Assembly: GCF_000012865.1 (NCBI RefSeq)
Contig: NC_007503.1
Location: forward strand, 62,001-126,000
From: Carboxydothermus hydrogenoformans Z-2901
GTDB lineage: Bacteria; Bacillota; Z-2901; Carboxydothermales; Carboxydothermaceae
Direction: 5' to 3'
Length of the DNA: 64,000 bases
Shown here: one piece after another, positions 35,750 through 44,600 of the stretch
How the letters are laid out: each line of letters opens with the position of its first letter
Numbering within the stretch: the stretch's first letter is position 1
Notes under the pieces: model-generated
Told to the model about the DNA's origin: nothing
Database searches by the model: none
What the model saw: only the letters and a program-made list of their open reading frames with translations
Translations under genes and position numbers: made by a program

Positions 35750-36924
35750 ACCTTGAAGAAAAAATAAACCCGGTTTTACGGCAGATACCCCCTTCGGGGA
35801 TCAGAAAATTTTTTGACCTGGTAGCCAATACCAAAGGCGTTATCTCCCTCGGGGTAGGGGAACCGGATTTTGTTACACCCTGGTATATCCGGGAAGAGGG
35901 GATTTATTCCCTGGAAAAGGGCTACACCATGTACACATCCAATCAGGGGCTTTTGGAACTTAGGGAAGAAATTAGCCGCTACCTCTTACGGCTTACGGGG
36001 GTAGCTTATGACCCGGTCCAGGAAGTTTTGGTGACCGTTGGGGTCAGCGAAGGGGTCGATTTAGCCCTGAGGGCTCTTGTCTCTCCCGGGGATGAGGTGC
36101 TTATTCCCGAGCCCTCCTATGTTTCTTACGGGCCAACGACGATGCTGGCGGGAGGGAAGCCGGTTTACATCCGGACGCGGCCGGAAAACGGCTTTAAATT
36201 AACGCCGGAGCTTTTAGAAGAAGCAATAACTCCGAAGTCGAAAATCTTGCTTCTCTGTTATCCCAATAACCCGACCGGAGCGGTGATGACCGCCGATGAC
36301 CTGGCCAAACTCCTGCCGGTTATTGCCGAACACGACCTTCTCGTAATTTCCGATGAGATTTATGCGGAACTTACTTATGAAGGGAAGCACGTTTCCGTTG
36401 CTTCTTTTCCGGGAATGAAAGAGCGTACGGTGATTTTAAATGGCTTTTCCAAAGCTTTCGCCATGACCGGCTGGCGGCTTGGTTATGCGGCCGGTCCTAA
36501 AGAAATCATAGCGGCGATGACCAAAATACACCAGTACACCATGCTTTGCGCTCCGATTACGGCGCAAAAAGCAGCGATAGAAGCTTTGAAAAATCAAAAC
36601 GATGCGGTAAAAAAGATGGTGGAAGAGTATAATTACCGGAGAAGAATTTTAGTGGAAGCTTTTAGCGAAATGGGGCTCTGGCTTTTTGAACCCAAAGGAG
36701 CCTTTTATGCTTTCCCGGATATTTCGGCAACCGGCTTATCCAGTGAAGAGTTTGCCGAAAGGCTTTTATTTGAAGAAAAGGTAGCGGTGGTACCCGGGTC
36801 GGCTTTTGGACCTTCTGGAGAGGGCTTTATCCGGATTTCCTATGCTACCGCCCGGAAAGATTTAATTGAAGCTTTAAAGAGAATAAAAAGATTTGTGCGG
36901 AAAAAATCTTTAAAAAAGCAGTAA
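35746..36924 (+). CDS. Class I PLP-dependent aminotransferase
   Basis: A 392-residue cytoplasmic aminotransferase of fold type I. The PLP lysine is in GFSKAFAMTGWRLGY (about 230-245). NNPTGAVM and SDEIYAELTYEG are the other PLP-contact blocks, and an Arg for the carboxylate is in FIRISYA. Family members act on alanine, aspartate or aromatic amino acids; sequence alone does not decide. The leader's probable alanine specificity suggests an alanine-related reaction. It is coupled to the Lrp-like regulator. Confidence 0.92.
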   Translation: MNLEEKINPVLRQIPPSGIRKFFDLVANTKGVISLGVGEPDFVTPWYIREEGIYSLEKGYTMYTSNQGLLELREEISRYLLRLTGVAYDPVQEVLVTVGVSEGVDLALRALVSPGDEVLIPEPSYVSYGPTTMLAGGKPVYIRTRPENGFKLTPELLEEAITPKSKILLLCYPNNPTGAVMTADDLAKLLPVIAEHDLLVISDEIYAELTYEGKHVSVASFPGMKERTVILNGFSKAFAMTGWRLGYAAGPKEIIAAMTKIHQYTMLCAPITAQKAAIEALKNQNDAVKKMVEEYNYRRRILVEAFSEMGLWLFEPKGAFYAFPDISATGLSSEEFAERLLFEEKVAVVPGSAFGPSGEGFIRISYATARKDLIEALKRIKRFVRKKSLKKQ

Positions 36925-36946
36925 AAACCCCTTTGACGGGTTTTTT
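36923..36946 (+). terminator. Terminator of the T-box operon
   Basis: AAAAACCC (36923-36930) and GGG (36938-36940) followed by TTTTTT, closing the Lrp-aminotransferase operon. Confidence 0.75.
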
Positions 36947-37001
36947 CTTTTTTTACCCTAAAATTACCTTGCAAATTAGAGCTTTTGGCATTAAAATATT
37001 A

Positions 37002-37023
37002 TTCGAGATACGTATTATACGAA
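37002..37023 (+). promoter_or_regulatory. Palindromic operator over the promoter of the MarR-Fet operon
   Basis: TTCG (37002-37005) and CGAA (37020-37023) flank the 8-bp palindrome ATACGTAT (37008-37015). TTAAAA (36991-36996), 16 bp, TATTAT (37013-37018) is the likely promoter. The operator covers its -10, as expected for MarR autorepression. The spacing of the arms is uneven by two bases. Confidence 0.55.
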
Positions 37024-37035
37024 AGGTGAATAATT

Positions 37036-37467
37036 ATGGAGGAGCTTTTACATCGGCTGGCAGCGGTTTTTAAATTTAAAGAAGAATGGCAATTAGAAAA
37101 AACCGGCCTTAGCAGTCAGGAACTGTTTGTGCTGGAACATTTGCAGGAAGGGGAAAAATTTCGTTTTGGCCAGTTTGCCCGGAAATTTGGTTTAAAACCT
37201 TCTACTTTAACCGGAATTATCGACCGTTTGGAGCAAAAGGGTCTGGTGATGCGGAAAAGGGATGAGAAGGACCGGAAGGCCGTTTATTTGGTATTGACCG
37301 ATAAGGGCCGAGAACTGGTAGCCGAACATTTCCAGGAAGACCGGGAATTTTATCAAGCGTTGCTAAAAAATTTAACATACCGGGAAAAACAGCAGTTTCT
37401 CGATTTGTTAACCAAAATCTTGCCCGCTGATTTAGGTGAACTGCTGCCGGGAGGTGAGGAAAAATGA
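37036..37467 (+). CDS. MarR-family transcription regulator
   Basis: A 143-residue MarR-type dimer. The winged helix (about 47-100) includes FGQFARKFGLKPSTLTGIIDRL and the wing GLVMRKRDEKDRKAVYLVLTDKGREL. Ligand unknown. It overlaps the ABC ATPase by 4 bp and so is made with the exporter, probably repressing the operon through the palindrome just upstream. Confidence 0.93.
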   Translation: MEELLHRLAAVFKFKEEWQLEKTGLSSQELFVLEHLQEGEKFRFGQFARKFGLKPSTLTGIIDRLEQKGLVMRKRDEKDRKAVYLVLTDKGRELVAEHFQEDREFYQALLKNLTYREKQQFLDLLTKILPADLGELLPGGEEK

Positions 37468-38123
37468 GTATTATTGTCGTGGATAACGTAAAACTAAACG
37501 GTAGTGATGGGCAAGTGATCTTGGATGGTATTACTTTTACTGTGGAGGAAGGGGATTTTCTCGGGGTATTAGGACCTTCCGGGGCGGGGAAAAGTAGCCT
37601 TTTTAGGTTATTAAACCGCCTTTTATCGCCCACCTCCGGAGAGATTTACTACCGGGGAAAGAATATCAAAGAGTACGATCCGATCAAACTTCGCCGGGAA
37701 ATTGGATATGTTTTGCAAAGACCTTATCTTTTTGGTCAAAAAGTTTTGGAGGATTTAACCTATCCCTTTCGCATAAGGCAGGAAAAGCCGGACATGGAAT
37801 TAATTTACAAATATTTAGCTCAAGCCAATTTAAAAGAAGAAATCCTTGCCAAAAAACCCACCGAATTATCCGGAGGAGAAGCCCAAAGGATTTCCTTAAT
37901 TAGAACGCTTTTAGTACAGCCCAGAGTTTTACTTTTAGACGAAGTTACGTCGGCTCTGGACCTTGATACCACCCGGGCAATTTTAGACCTCATTTTAAAG
38001 GAAAAAGAGGAAAAAAACCTTACAGTGTTAGCGATTACCCATAATCTTGAGGCGTTTAACTTTACAAAGGTGCTGTACCTTGATGCTGGAAAGGTAAAAT
38101 ATTTTGGGGAGGGAAAAATTTGA
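37464..38123 (+). CDS. fetA: FetA-like ABC ATP-binding protein
   Basis: A 219-residue ATPase with Walker A GPSGAGKSS, signature LSGGEAQRISLIRTLL, Walker B VLLLDEVTSALD and AITH. FetA works with FetB as an iron (or related metal) exporter in E. coli. It lies between the MarR-like regulator and the permease, overlapping both. The exported solute here is not known; iron export is an inference from the FetB partner. Symbol by similarity. Confidence 0.82.
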   Translation: MSIIVVDNVKLNGSDGQVILDGITFTVEEGDFLGVLGPSGAGKSSLFRLLNRLLSPTSGEIYYRGKNIKEYDPIKLRREIGYVLQRPYLFGQKVLEDLTYPFRIRQEKPDMELIYKYLAQANLKEEILAKKPTELSGGEAQRISLIRTLLVQPRVLLLDEVTSALDLDTTRAILDLILKEKEEKNLTVLAITHNLEAFNFTKVLYLDAGKVKYFGEGKI

Positions 38124-38866
38124 GCAACTGGTCGCTTCTTTTAAGCTTTAGTTTGGTTATTCTGGCAATGCTTGTTTCCAAAAAAGAGAAACTTTTGTTA
38201 GAAAAAGATCTTTTAGTGGGAAGTATCCGGGCAGTGGTGCAGTTGGTAGCGGTAGGATATATCTTAAAATTTATCTTTGCCCGGAATAATTTCTGGTTTA
38301 CTACGGCCCTTTTACTGGTAATGGTTTTAAATGCGGCTTATATAGCCGGTAAAAGGGGTGAAGGGATTAAAAATAGCCATCTTATCTCCTTTGGGGCAAT
38401 CGTGATGGGACTCATCATTACCCTGGGGGCTCTGATTGCTTTTCGGGCTATTTCCTATAAGCCCAGCCAGGCCATTCCGGTAAGCGGAATGATTGTGGGA
38501 AATGCGATGGTGGCGGTGGGACTGGTGTTTCGAAGCTTAAAACAAACTTTTCGCGACCGGCGGGAAGAGGTAGAGGTAAAATTAAGCCTGGGTGCTCCTC
38601 CCCGGGAAGCGGCTTTTTCCCTTATCCGCGAAAGTATTAAAACGGCAATGCTTCCCACCGTAGACCAGATGAAAACTCTGGGAATCGTTCAGCTGCCGGG
38701 AATGATGACCGGTTTAATCTTAGCCGGGGCGAATCCGCTTATGGCGATTAAATACCAGATTATGGTGGCGTTTATGCTGGCAGGGGCGGTAACGGTGGCG
38801 GCTTATGTGGCAAGCTATTTTGCTTACCGGGGATTTTTTAATGAAGATTTCCAGATCGTAAGTTAA
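38120..38866 (+). CDS. fetB: FetB-like (UPF0014) ABC permease
   Basis: A 248-residue membrane protein with about seven hydrophobic segments. Typical FetB/YbbM features are SIRAVVQLVAVGYIL near residue 37, GMIVGNAMVAVGL in the centre, and EVEVKLSLGAPPREA, the coupling helix region. TTG at 38120 overlaps the ATPase stop. With FetA it would form a metal exporter controlled by the MarR gene. Confidence 0.9.
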   Translation: MSNWSLLLSFSLVILAMLVSKKEKLLLEKDLLVGSIRAVVQLVAVGYILKFIFARNNFWFTTALLLVMVLNAAYIAGKRGEGIKNSHLISFGAIVMGLIITLGALIAFRAISYKPSQAIPVSGMIVGNAMVAVGLVFRSLKQTFRDRREEVEVKLSLGAPPREAAFSLIRESIKTAMLPTVDQMKTLGIVQLPGMMTGLILAGANPLMAIKYQIMVAFMLAGAVTVAAYVASYFAYRGFFNEDFQIVS

Positions 38867-38877
38867 AGCCCTAAAAT

Positions 38878-38927
38878 TTCGACAAAAAATTATCAATTTT
38901 GACAGAAAAGTTTATAGAAAATAATTT
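38878..38927 (+). promoter_or_regulatory. Promoter of the sodium:solute symporter gene, with an upstream 0A-like box
   Basis: TTGACA (38899-38904), 17 bp, TAATTT (38922-38927). TTCGACA at 38878-38884 is the exact complement of the Spo0A box TGTCGAA, lying 15 bp before the -35. Chance occurrence cannot be ruled out. Confidence 0.45.
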
Positions 38928-38989
38928 TAAAATAGTTTAAAATAGTAAGAAATTTAACTAAATCTTTTAAGGACGGGAGGATGGACAGG

Positions 38990-40459
38990 ATGGTTAAGTT
39001 CTGGTTTTTGGGAATTTTTGTGTTTATTATGCTTGTTTCAGGATTTTTTGGGTTCAAGAAAACGAAAACGGTGGATGATTTCATCTTAGGAGGCCGCAAG
39101 GTGGGTCCGTGGCTGTCGGCGTTTGCTTATGGCACGACCTACTTTTCTGCGGTTCTTTTTATTGGTTACGCCGGCAAAGTGGGCTTTAGCTTTGGGCTTC
39201 CGGCCCTCTGGATTGCTTTTGGTAATGCGGTAATAGGAAGTTTTCTTGCCTGGAAGATATTAGCAAAACCTACCCGGTACATGACCCAGCAGTTAAATGC
39301 CCGGACAATGCCGGAGTTTTTAGCAAAAAGGTATGATTTTCCCCTTTATAAGCCTCTGGCTGCTTTAATCATTTTCATTTTTCTCGTACCCTACTCGGCG
39401 TCGGTATATATGGGCCTTAGTTACCTGTTTGAAGCGGTGTTTGGCTTGTCCTATCTTTTTGCCCTTCTATTAATGGCCGGACTGACCGCAATCTATCTTT
39501 TACTGGGAGGTTATTTTGCCGTAGCTCTTACCGACTTTATCCAGGGAACAATTATGCTGTTAGGTGTTTTTCTCATGGTGGGGTACCTGGTAAATACGCC
39601 GGAAGTGGGGGGAATCAGCAGCATTGCTTTTAAGCTTTCCCAGATTAATCCGGACTTTACTTCCCTCTGGGGTGGGCAGGGCTTCAGCTCTCTCATGTTT
39701 TTAATGCTTTTAACCAGCTTCGGGAGCTGGGGTTTACCGCAAATGGTACAAAAATTTTACGCGATAAGGGATGAAAAGGCAATAACACCGGCTACCTGGG
39801 TATCGACCCTCTTTGCTTTAGTTATTGCCGGGGGAGCGTATTTTACCGGAGCTTTAACGCCTTTATTTTTTAAATCCCTGCCGGTAGATCCGGCAACAGG
39901 CAAACCTACCCCCGACCTTTTAGTTCCCCAGTTAATTGCCCAGCACCTGCCGGAATGGGTGGCGGCGTTGATCTTACTCCTGGTTTTATCGGCATCGATG
40001 TCTACTTTGTCTTCCCTGGTGCTGGTTTCAAGCTCGGCGGTAGCGGTAGACCTTTTGGGAGATACGGGCTTACTCAAAGATAAAAGTGGTCGCCAGATTT
40101 TAGTGTTACGTATCTTAACGATAGTGTTTATTGCGTTTTCAGTGGTTATTGCCCTTTTAAAACCGGCTATTATTTTATCGTTAATGGCCATATCCTGGGG
40201 AGCCGTGGCGGGAAGCTTTTTAGCTCCGTATTTCTGTGGCTTATTTTTCCGGCGGGTAAATGCGGTGGGCGCCCTGGCGGGAACCTTTACCGGCTTATTA
40301 ACGGTGGTAACTTTAGCGGTAAAGCACGGCTTTGATGCCAAAGTTCTGCCGGTAGCCGGGGTTTACGGCATTTTCTTACCCTTTGTGGTTGTACCTCTGG
40401 TAAGTTTATTAGTGCCGCTAAAAGAAAGCAAGACGGTGAAACTTTTATTTGAAGAATAG
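38990..40459 (+). CDS. Sodium:solute symporter (SSS family)
   Basis: A 489-residue carrier with about thirteen hydrophobic segments. The family features are [19 protein letters not shown] after the first helix, the [25 protein letters not shown] stretch, and the Na+ site region [16 protein letters not shown] (about 340). SSS carriers take up proline, pantothenate, acetate or similar. The ATG at 38990 has GGGAGG at 9 bp; ATG at 38981 directly abuts it. Transported solute unknown; the next gene, an acyl-CoA ligase, hints at an organic acid. Confidence 0.92.
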   Translation: MVKFWFLGIFVFIMLVSGFFGFKKTKTVDDFILGGRKVGPWLSAFAYGTTYFSAVLFIGYAGKVGFSFGLPALWIAFGNAVIGSFLAWKILAKPTRYMTQQLNARTMPEFLAKRYDFPLYKPLAALIIFIFLVPYSASVYMGLSYLFEAVFGLSYLFALLLMAGLTAIYLLLGGYFAVALTDFIQGTIMLLGVFLMVGYLVNTPEVGGISSIAFKLSQINPDFTSLWGGQGFSSLMFLMLLTSFGSWGLPQMVQKFYAIRDEKAITPATWVSTLFALVIAGGAYFTGALTPLFFKSLPVDPATGKPTPDLLVPQLIAQHLPEWVAALILLLVLSASMSTLSSLVLVSSSAVAVDLLGDTGLLKDKSGRQILVLRILTIVFIAFSVVIALLKPAIILSLMAISWGAVAGSFLAPYFCGLFFRRVNAVGALAGTFTGLLTVVTLAVKHGFDAKVLPVAGVYGIFLPFVVVPLVSLLVPLKESKTVKLLFEE

Positions 40460-40482
40460 CGGGATGGAAGGGGAGGAGAACT

Positions 40483-41799
40483 TTGGGGTTTATCTGGAAC
40501 AGAGAAAGAGAATGCATGTCCAGGAAGGACCTGGAAGAACTCCAGCTTGCGCGATTGAAGGCCCAGGTGAAAAGAGCTTATGAAAAAGTCCCCTTTTATC
40601 GCGAGAAATTAGAAAAGGCCGGGATTTACCCCGAAAAAATAAAGACGTTAAAGGATGTGCGGTATCTACCGGTAACGACCAAGGATGATCTCAGGGATAA
40701 TTATCCCTTTGGTTTGTTTGCCGAGCCCAAGAAAAATTTGGTGCGGCTTCACGCTTCCAGCGGCACCACCGGTCGGCCCACGGTGGTGGGCTATACCCGG
40801 GGGGATCTGGAAGTCTGGGCTGAGGTGGTGGCCCGGATTGTAACCATGGCCGGTGTTACCGACGAAGATACCGCCCAGATTGCCTTTGGCTACGGCCTTT
40901 TTACGGGAGCTTTTGGGCTTCACTATGGGTTAGAAAAAGTGGGGGCGCTGGTGGTGCCCATTTCGGTGGGGAATTCCCGCCGGCAGATTCAGCTAATGCG
41001 TGATTTCGGTACCACCGCTTTAATTTGCACTCCCTCTTATTCTTTGCATCTGGCGGAAACAGCCCGGGAACTGGGGATAGAGCCCAGGAGCTTGGGGCTC
41101 AAGTGGGGACTTTTTGGTTCGGAGCCCTGGACGGAAGAAATGCGGGCGGAAATTGAAAAGCAGTGGGGAATTGTGGCAACGGACAATTATGGCTTGTCGG
41201 AAATTATCGGACCCGGAGTTTCGGGGGAGTGTTTGGAGCGGGAAGGACTTCACATTAACGAAGATCATTTTTTAGTAGAAGTGGTGGACCCCGAAACCCT
41301 GGAGCCCAAAGAACCGGGAGAAGAAGGGGAGTTAATCATTACCCCTTTAACCAAAGAAGCTCTGCCCCTTTTGCGCTACCGTACCCGGGACATCAGTAAA
41401 ATTAATCCCGAGCCCTGCCGCTGTGGCCGGACTACCACCCGGATGCAGCGGGTAAAAGGGAGAACCGATGATATGTTAATTATCCGGGGGGTCAATGTTT
41501 TTCCCTCGCAAATTGAAAGCGTCCTAATGGAAATTGAAGGCACAGCTCCCCATTATCAGCTCATAGTTTCCAAACGGGGATATCTGGACGAGTTAGAAGT
41601 TCAGGTGGAAATCGAAGAAAAGTTCTTTACCGGAAAGTTTAAAGACTTGGAACAACTAACCCGCACTATAGAAGAACGTCTTGCTTCAACTCTGCAGATT
41701 TCCGCCAAGGTAAAGCTTTTGGAACCAAGGTCCCTGGAGCGCTCCGAAGGTAAAGCCAAACGAGTAATAGATTTAAGAAATAGCGGAGAAAGGGGATAG
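40483..41799 (+). CDS. Phenylacetate-CoA ligase-like AMP-forming enzyme
   Basis: A 438-residue adenylate-forming enzyme of the PaaK type. Motifs: P-loop SSGTTGRPT (about 89-97), [11 protein letters not shown] (about 240), and [26 protein letters not shown] in the C-terminal lid. It joins an aryl acid to CoA, or in arylacetate-producing anaerobes works backward to make ATP. TTG start after GGGGAGGAGAAC. It is 3 bp before iorA, so ligase and oxidoreductase form one unit. Confidence 0.93.
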   Translation: MGFIWNRERECMSRKDLEELQLARLKAQVKRAYEKVPFYREKLEKAGIYPEKIKTLKDVRYLPVTTKDDLRDNYPFGLFAEPKKNLVRLHASSGTTGRPTVVGYTRGDLEVWAEVVARIVTMAGVTDEDTAQIAFGYGLFTGAFGLHYGLEKVGALVVPISVGNSRRQIQLMRDFGTTALICTPSYSLHLAETARELGIEPRSLGLKWGLFGSEPWTEEMRAEIEKQWGIVATDNYGLSEIIGPGVSGECLEREGLHINEDHFLVEVVDPETLEPKEPGEEGELIITPLTKEALPLLRYRTRDISKINPEPCRCGRTTTRMQRVKGRTDDMLIIRGVNVFPSQIESVLMEIEGTAPHYQLIVSKRGYLDELEVQVEIEEKFFTGKFKDLEQLTRTIEERLASTLQISAKVKLLEPRSLERSEGKAKRVIDLRNSGERG

Positions 41800-41802
41800 A
41801 GA

Positions 41803-43548
41803 ATGGCCAGGTTAATGACCGGAAACGAAGCGATTGCCCGGGGTGCTTTTGAAGCGGGGGTAAAAATTGGGGTGGGCTATCCCGGTACTCCCAGTACGGA
41901 GATTTTGGAGAATTTTGCCAGGTACCCGGGGGTCTATGCCCAGTGGTCGCCCAATGAGAAAGTAGCTTTAGAGGTGGGGATTGGAGCTTCCCTTGCCGGA
42001 GCTCGAACCCTGGTGACCATGAAACATGTTGGGGTGAACGTGGCAGCGGATTCGCTTTTAACCTTGAGCTATACCGGTGTAAATGCGGGGCTGGTGCTGG
42101 TATCCGCCGATGATCCCGGACTGCACAGTTCCCAGAACGAACAGGATAACCGTTATTACGGTAAACTGGCTAAAATACCGGTATTGGAACCCTCGGACAG
42201 TGAAGAGGCCCGCAAGTTTGTGAAACTTGCCTATGAATTAAGTGAAGAGTTTGATACACCGGTTATTTTAAGGACAACCACCAGGATTGCCCATACCCAT
42301 ACGTTAGTGATTGAGGAGGAACCCCGGGAGGTAAGCTTAAAGCCGTACGTTAAAAACCCGCAAAAGTACGTGATGGTTCCGGGAAATGCCCGGTTGCGCC
42401 ATCAGGTGGTGGAGGAGCGACGGCAGAAGCTTTTGGAATATGCCGAAATTACTCCGTTAAACCGGATAGAAGAGGGAACGGGGGATGTGGGCTTTATTAC
42501 GTCGGGAATAAGCTACCAGTATGTTAAAGAAGCTTTTCCCGGCTCTCCGGTTTTAAAGCTCGGACTTACCTGGCCGCTTCCGGAAAAACTTATTTTAAAA
42601 TTTGCCGAAAAGGTTAAAACCATCATAGTGGTGGAAGAATTGGAGCCGTACATAGAAGAACACGTGCGTGCCCTGGGGTTAAAAGTCGTGGGCAAGGAAA
42701 TTATCCCCCGTACCGGTGAGTTAAACCACTATATTGTGCAAAAGGCGGTTTTAAAATACCTGGGAGAGGATATAGCCGATTTCCTTGAGAATTTGGATTT
42801 ACCCCAGAGGCCGCCGGTAATGTGTCCGGGCTGTCCGCACCGGCCGGTGTTTTATATTTTAAGTGAACTTAAACTTACGGTAACCGGTGATATCGGCTGC
42901 TACACCTTAGGGGTAATGCCACCTTTAGGGGCAATTGATACTACCGTTTGCATGGGAGCGGGCATCGGAATGGCTTTAGGAATGGAAAAAGCCAATCCGG
43001 ATTTTTCCGGGAAAACGGTAGCGGTTATTGGCGATTCAACTTTTTTACATTCGGGGATTACACCTTTAATCGATATGGTATATAATGGAGGCAAAGGGAC
43101 TATATTAATACTGGATAACCGCACCACGGCAATGACCGGCCACCAGCCCCACCCGGCAACGGGTAAAACCTTAATGGGAGAACCGGCACCTCAAGTGGAT
43201 TTTGAGGCGTTGGCCAGGGCGTTAGGGGTAAAGCGGGTTACGACCGTTGATCCCTTTGATCTGCAGCAACTGAGAGCGGTTATAACCGAGGAAGTAGCGG
43301 CCGGAGAGGTATCGGTAGTGGTGGTGCGGCGGGAATGTGCGCTGTTGCCCAATCAAACCCGGGAGCCCCTAACGGTAATTTCGGAAAAATGTACCGGTTG
43401 CCAGCGCTGCTTGAAGTTAGGCTGCCCGGCAATAGCCATTAAAGATAAGAAAGCTTCTATTGACCCGCTTTTATGTAACGGTTGCGGGGTATGTGCCCAG
43501 GTTTGTAAATTTTCGGCCATAATAAAGGGTGGTGATTCCCTTGGATAA
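41803..43548 (+). CDS. iorA: Indolepyruvate ferredoxin oxidoreductase alpha subunit
   Basis: IorA with IorB oxidatively decarboxylates aryl-pyruvates to aryl-acetyl-CoA while reducing ferredoxin. The 581-residue protein has GYPGTPSTEI at the N terminus and the TPP region with MCPGCPHRPV, GDIGCYTLG and IGDSTFLHSG (about 330-410). Two ferredoxin motifs follow at the end: CTGCQRCLKLGC and CNGCGVCAQVC. The length fits the family. Aryl-acetyl-CoA would be the substrate of the ligase next door. Confidence 0.95.
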   Translation: MARLMTGNEAIARGAFEAGVKIGVGYPGTPSTEILENFARYPGVYAQWSPNEKVALEVGIGASLAGARTLVTMKHVGVNVAADSLLTLSYTGVNAGLVLVSADDPGLHSSQNEQDNRYYGKLAKIPVLEPSDSEEARKFVKLAYELSEEFDTPVILRTTTRIAHTHTLVIEEEPREVSLKPYVKNPQKYVMVPGNARLRHQVVEERRQKLLEYAEITPLNRIEEGTGDVGFITSGISYQYVKEAFPGSPVLKLGLTWPLPEKLILKFAEKVKTIIVVEELEPYIEEHVRALGLKVVGKEIIPRTGELNHYIVQKAVLKYLGEDIADFLENLDLPQRPPVMCPGCPHRPVFYILSELKLTVTGDIGCYTLGVMPPLGAIDTTVCMGAGIGMALGMEKANPDFSGKTVAVIGDSTFLHSGITPLIDMVYNGGKGTILILDNRTTAMTGHQPHPATGKTLMGEPAPQVDFEALARALGVKRVTTVDPFDLQQLRAVITEEVAAGEVSVVVVRRECALLPNQTREPLTVISEKCTGCQRCLKLGCPAIAIKDKKASIDPLLCNGCGVCAQVCKFSAIIKGGDSLG

Positions 43549-44104
43549 AAATATTTTACTGGCCGGAGTTGGCGGGCAGGGGACTATTCTGGCAAGTAAA
43601 ATTATTGCCGGGGTAGCGGAAAAGGCTGGACTTGATGTTAAAGTAGCCGAAGTCCACGGGATGGCCCAGCGGGGAGGAGCGGTGGTCACGTATCTTCGCT
43701 TTGGCAAGAAGGTAAATTCCCCGTTAATTGCTCATAGAGAAGCGGACTTTCTTTTGGCGTTTGAAAAGTTAGAGGCACTAAGATGGCTTTCTTACTTAAA
43801 GCCGGAAGGCCTGGCGTTGGTCAACGACATGGAAATTTATCCTCTGCCGGTACTGACCGGTAAAGCTTCTTATCCGGATTTTCGGGAAAGGGCTCAAGGA
43901 GTAAATTTTAACTTGATTCCTGCCCGGGAAATTGCGAAGTCACGTAACAATCCCCGGGGAATTAACATGGTTCTTTTAGGATTTTTAGCAAAGAGGCTTA
44001 CTTTTCCTAAAGAAGCCTGGCTTCAGGAAATCCAAAAGCGCTCTGGAAAGTTTTCGGAAGCTAATATTGCCTGTTTTCAAGCAGGATTTACTTATGGAGC
44101 ATAG
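43541..44104 (+). CDS. iorB: Indolepyruvate ferredoxin oxidoreductase beta subunit
   Basis: A 187-residue gamma-domain-type subunit with the opening ILLAGVGGQGTILASK, then VHGMAQRGGAVVTYLRFG. It completes the IorAB pair. TTG at 43541 has GGTGGTG 7 bp upstream and gives the usual start; a GTG at 43529 would add four residues. It overlaps iorA by 8 bp. Confidence 0.93.
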   Translation: MDKNILLAGVGGQGTILASKIIAGVAEKAGLDVKVAEVHGMAQRGGAVVTYLRFGKKVNSPLIAHREADFLLAFEKLEALRWLSYLKPEGLALVNDMEIYPLPVLTGKASYPDFRERAQGVNFNLIPAREIAKSRNNPRGINMVLLGFLAKRLTFPKEAWLQEIQKRSGKFSEANIACFQAGFTYGA

Positions 44105-44145
44105 GAAAGAGGGTTTTTCTACCTTCTTTCCTTATTTATTTTTAA
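44102..44145 (+). terminator. Probable terminator after iorB
   Basis: AGGAAAGAGG and CCTTCTTTCCT form an imperfect stem around a TTTTTCTA loop, followed by TTATTTATTTTT. Confidence 0.5.
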
Positions 44146-44175
44146 AACTATTTTATTCCAAGGAGGAATGCCAAA

Positions 44176-44598
44176 GTGAAAAAGGAAGTTTTAATTACCA
44201 TTAGGGGAAGCCAGAGAAATGAGTGGGGGGAAGAAGACACCATTGAGCTTACGACCTTGGGGTATCTTTACAAAAAACCCGACTGCTACTATTTGGTGTA
44301 CCATGAGTCGGAGGTTTCCGGGATGGAAGGCACTACCACCACCATTAAAATAGAACCATCCCGGGTTACCTTAAACCGAATGGGGAAAAATGAACAGAAG
44401 TCGGTGTTTGAGCAGGGTGTTTTCCACGAGTGCATGTATATTACTCCCTTTGGCATGATGAGTTTGGCGGTCCATCCTTCGGAAGTATTTATAGACTTGA
44501 CAGAAATGGGTGGGACGATTAAGCTTTTATATGAATTAAATTTAGAGCGGCAAAAGGTTTCCGACAACTTTTTGTCCATCGAGGTCAAGGAGGCTTGA
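44176..44598 (+). CDS. DUF1934 (YwiB-like) beta-barrel protein
   Basis: A 140-residue protein of the DUF1934 family, thought to adopt a lipocalin-like barrel. The pattern ITIRGSQRNEWGEEDTIELTTLGYLYKK and the end LYELNLERQKVSDNFLSIEVKE are typical. B. subtilis ywiB also precedes argS, which supports the assignment. GTG start after AGGAGGAATGCCAAA; the ATG 8 bases earlier stops after three codons. Function unknown. Confidence 0.85.
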   Translation: MKKEVLITIRGSQRNEWGEEDTIELTTLGYLYKKPDCYYLVYHESEVSGMEGTTTTIKIEPSRVTLNRMGKNEQKSVFEQGVFHECMYITPFGMMSLAVHPSEVFIDLTEMGGTIKLLYELNLERQKVSDNFLSIEVKEA

Positions 44599-44600
44599 AA

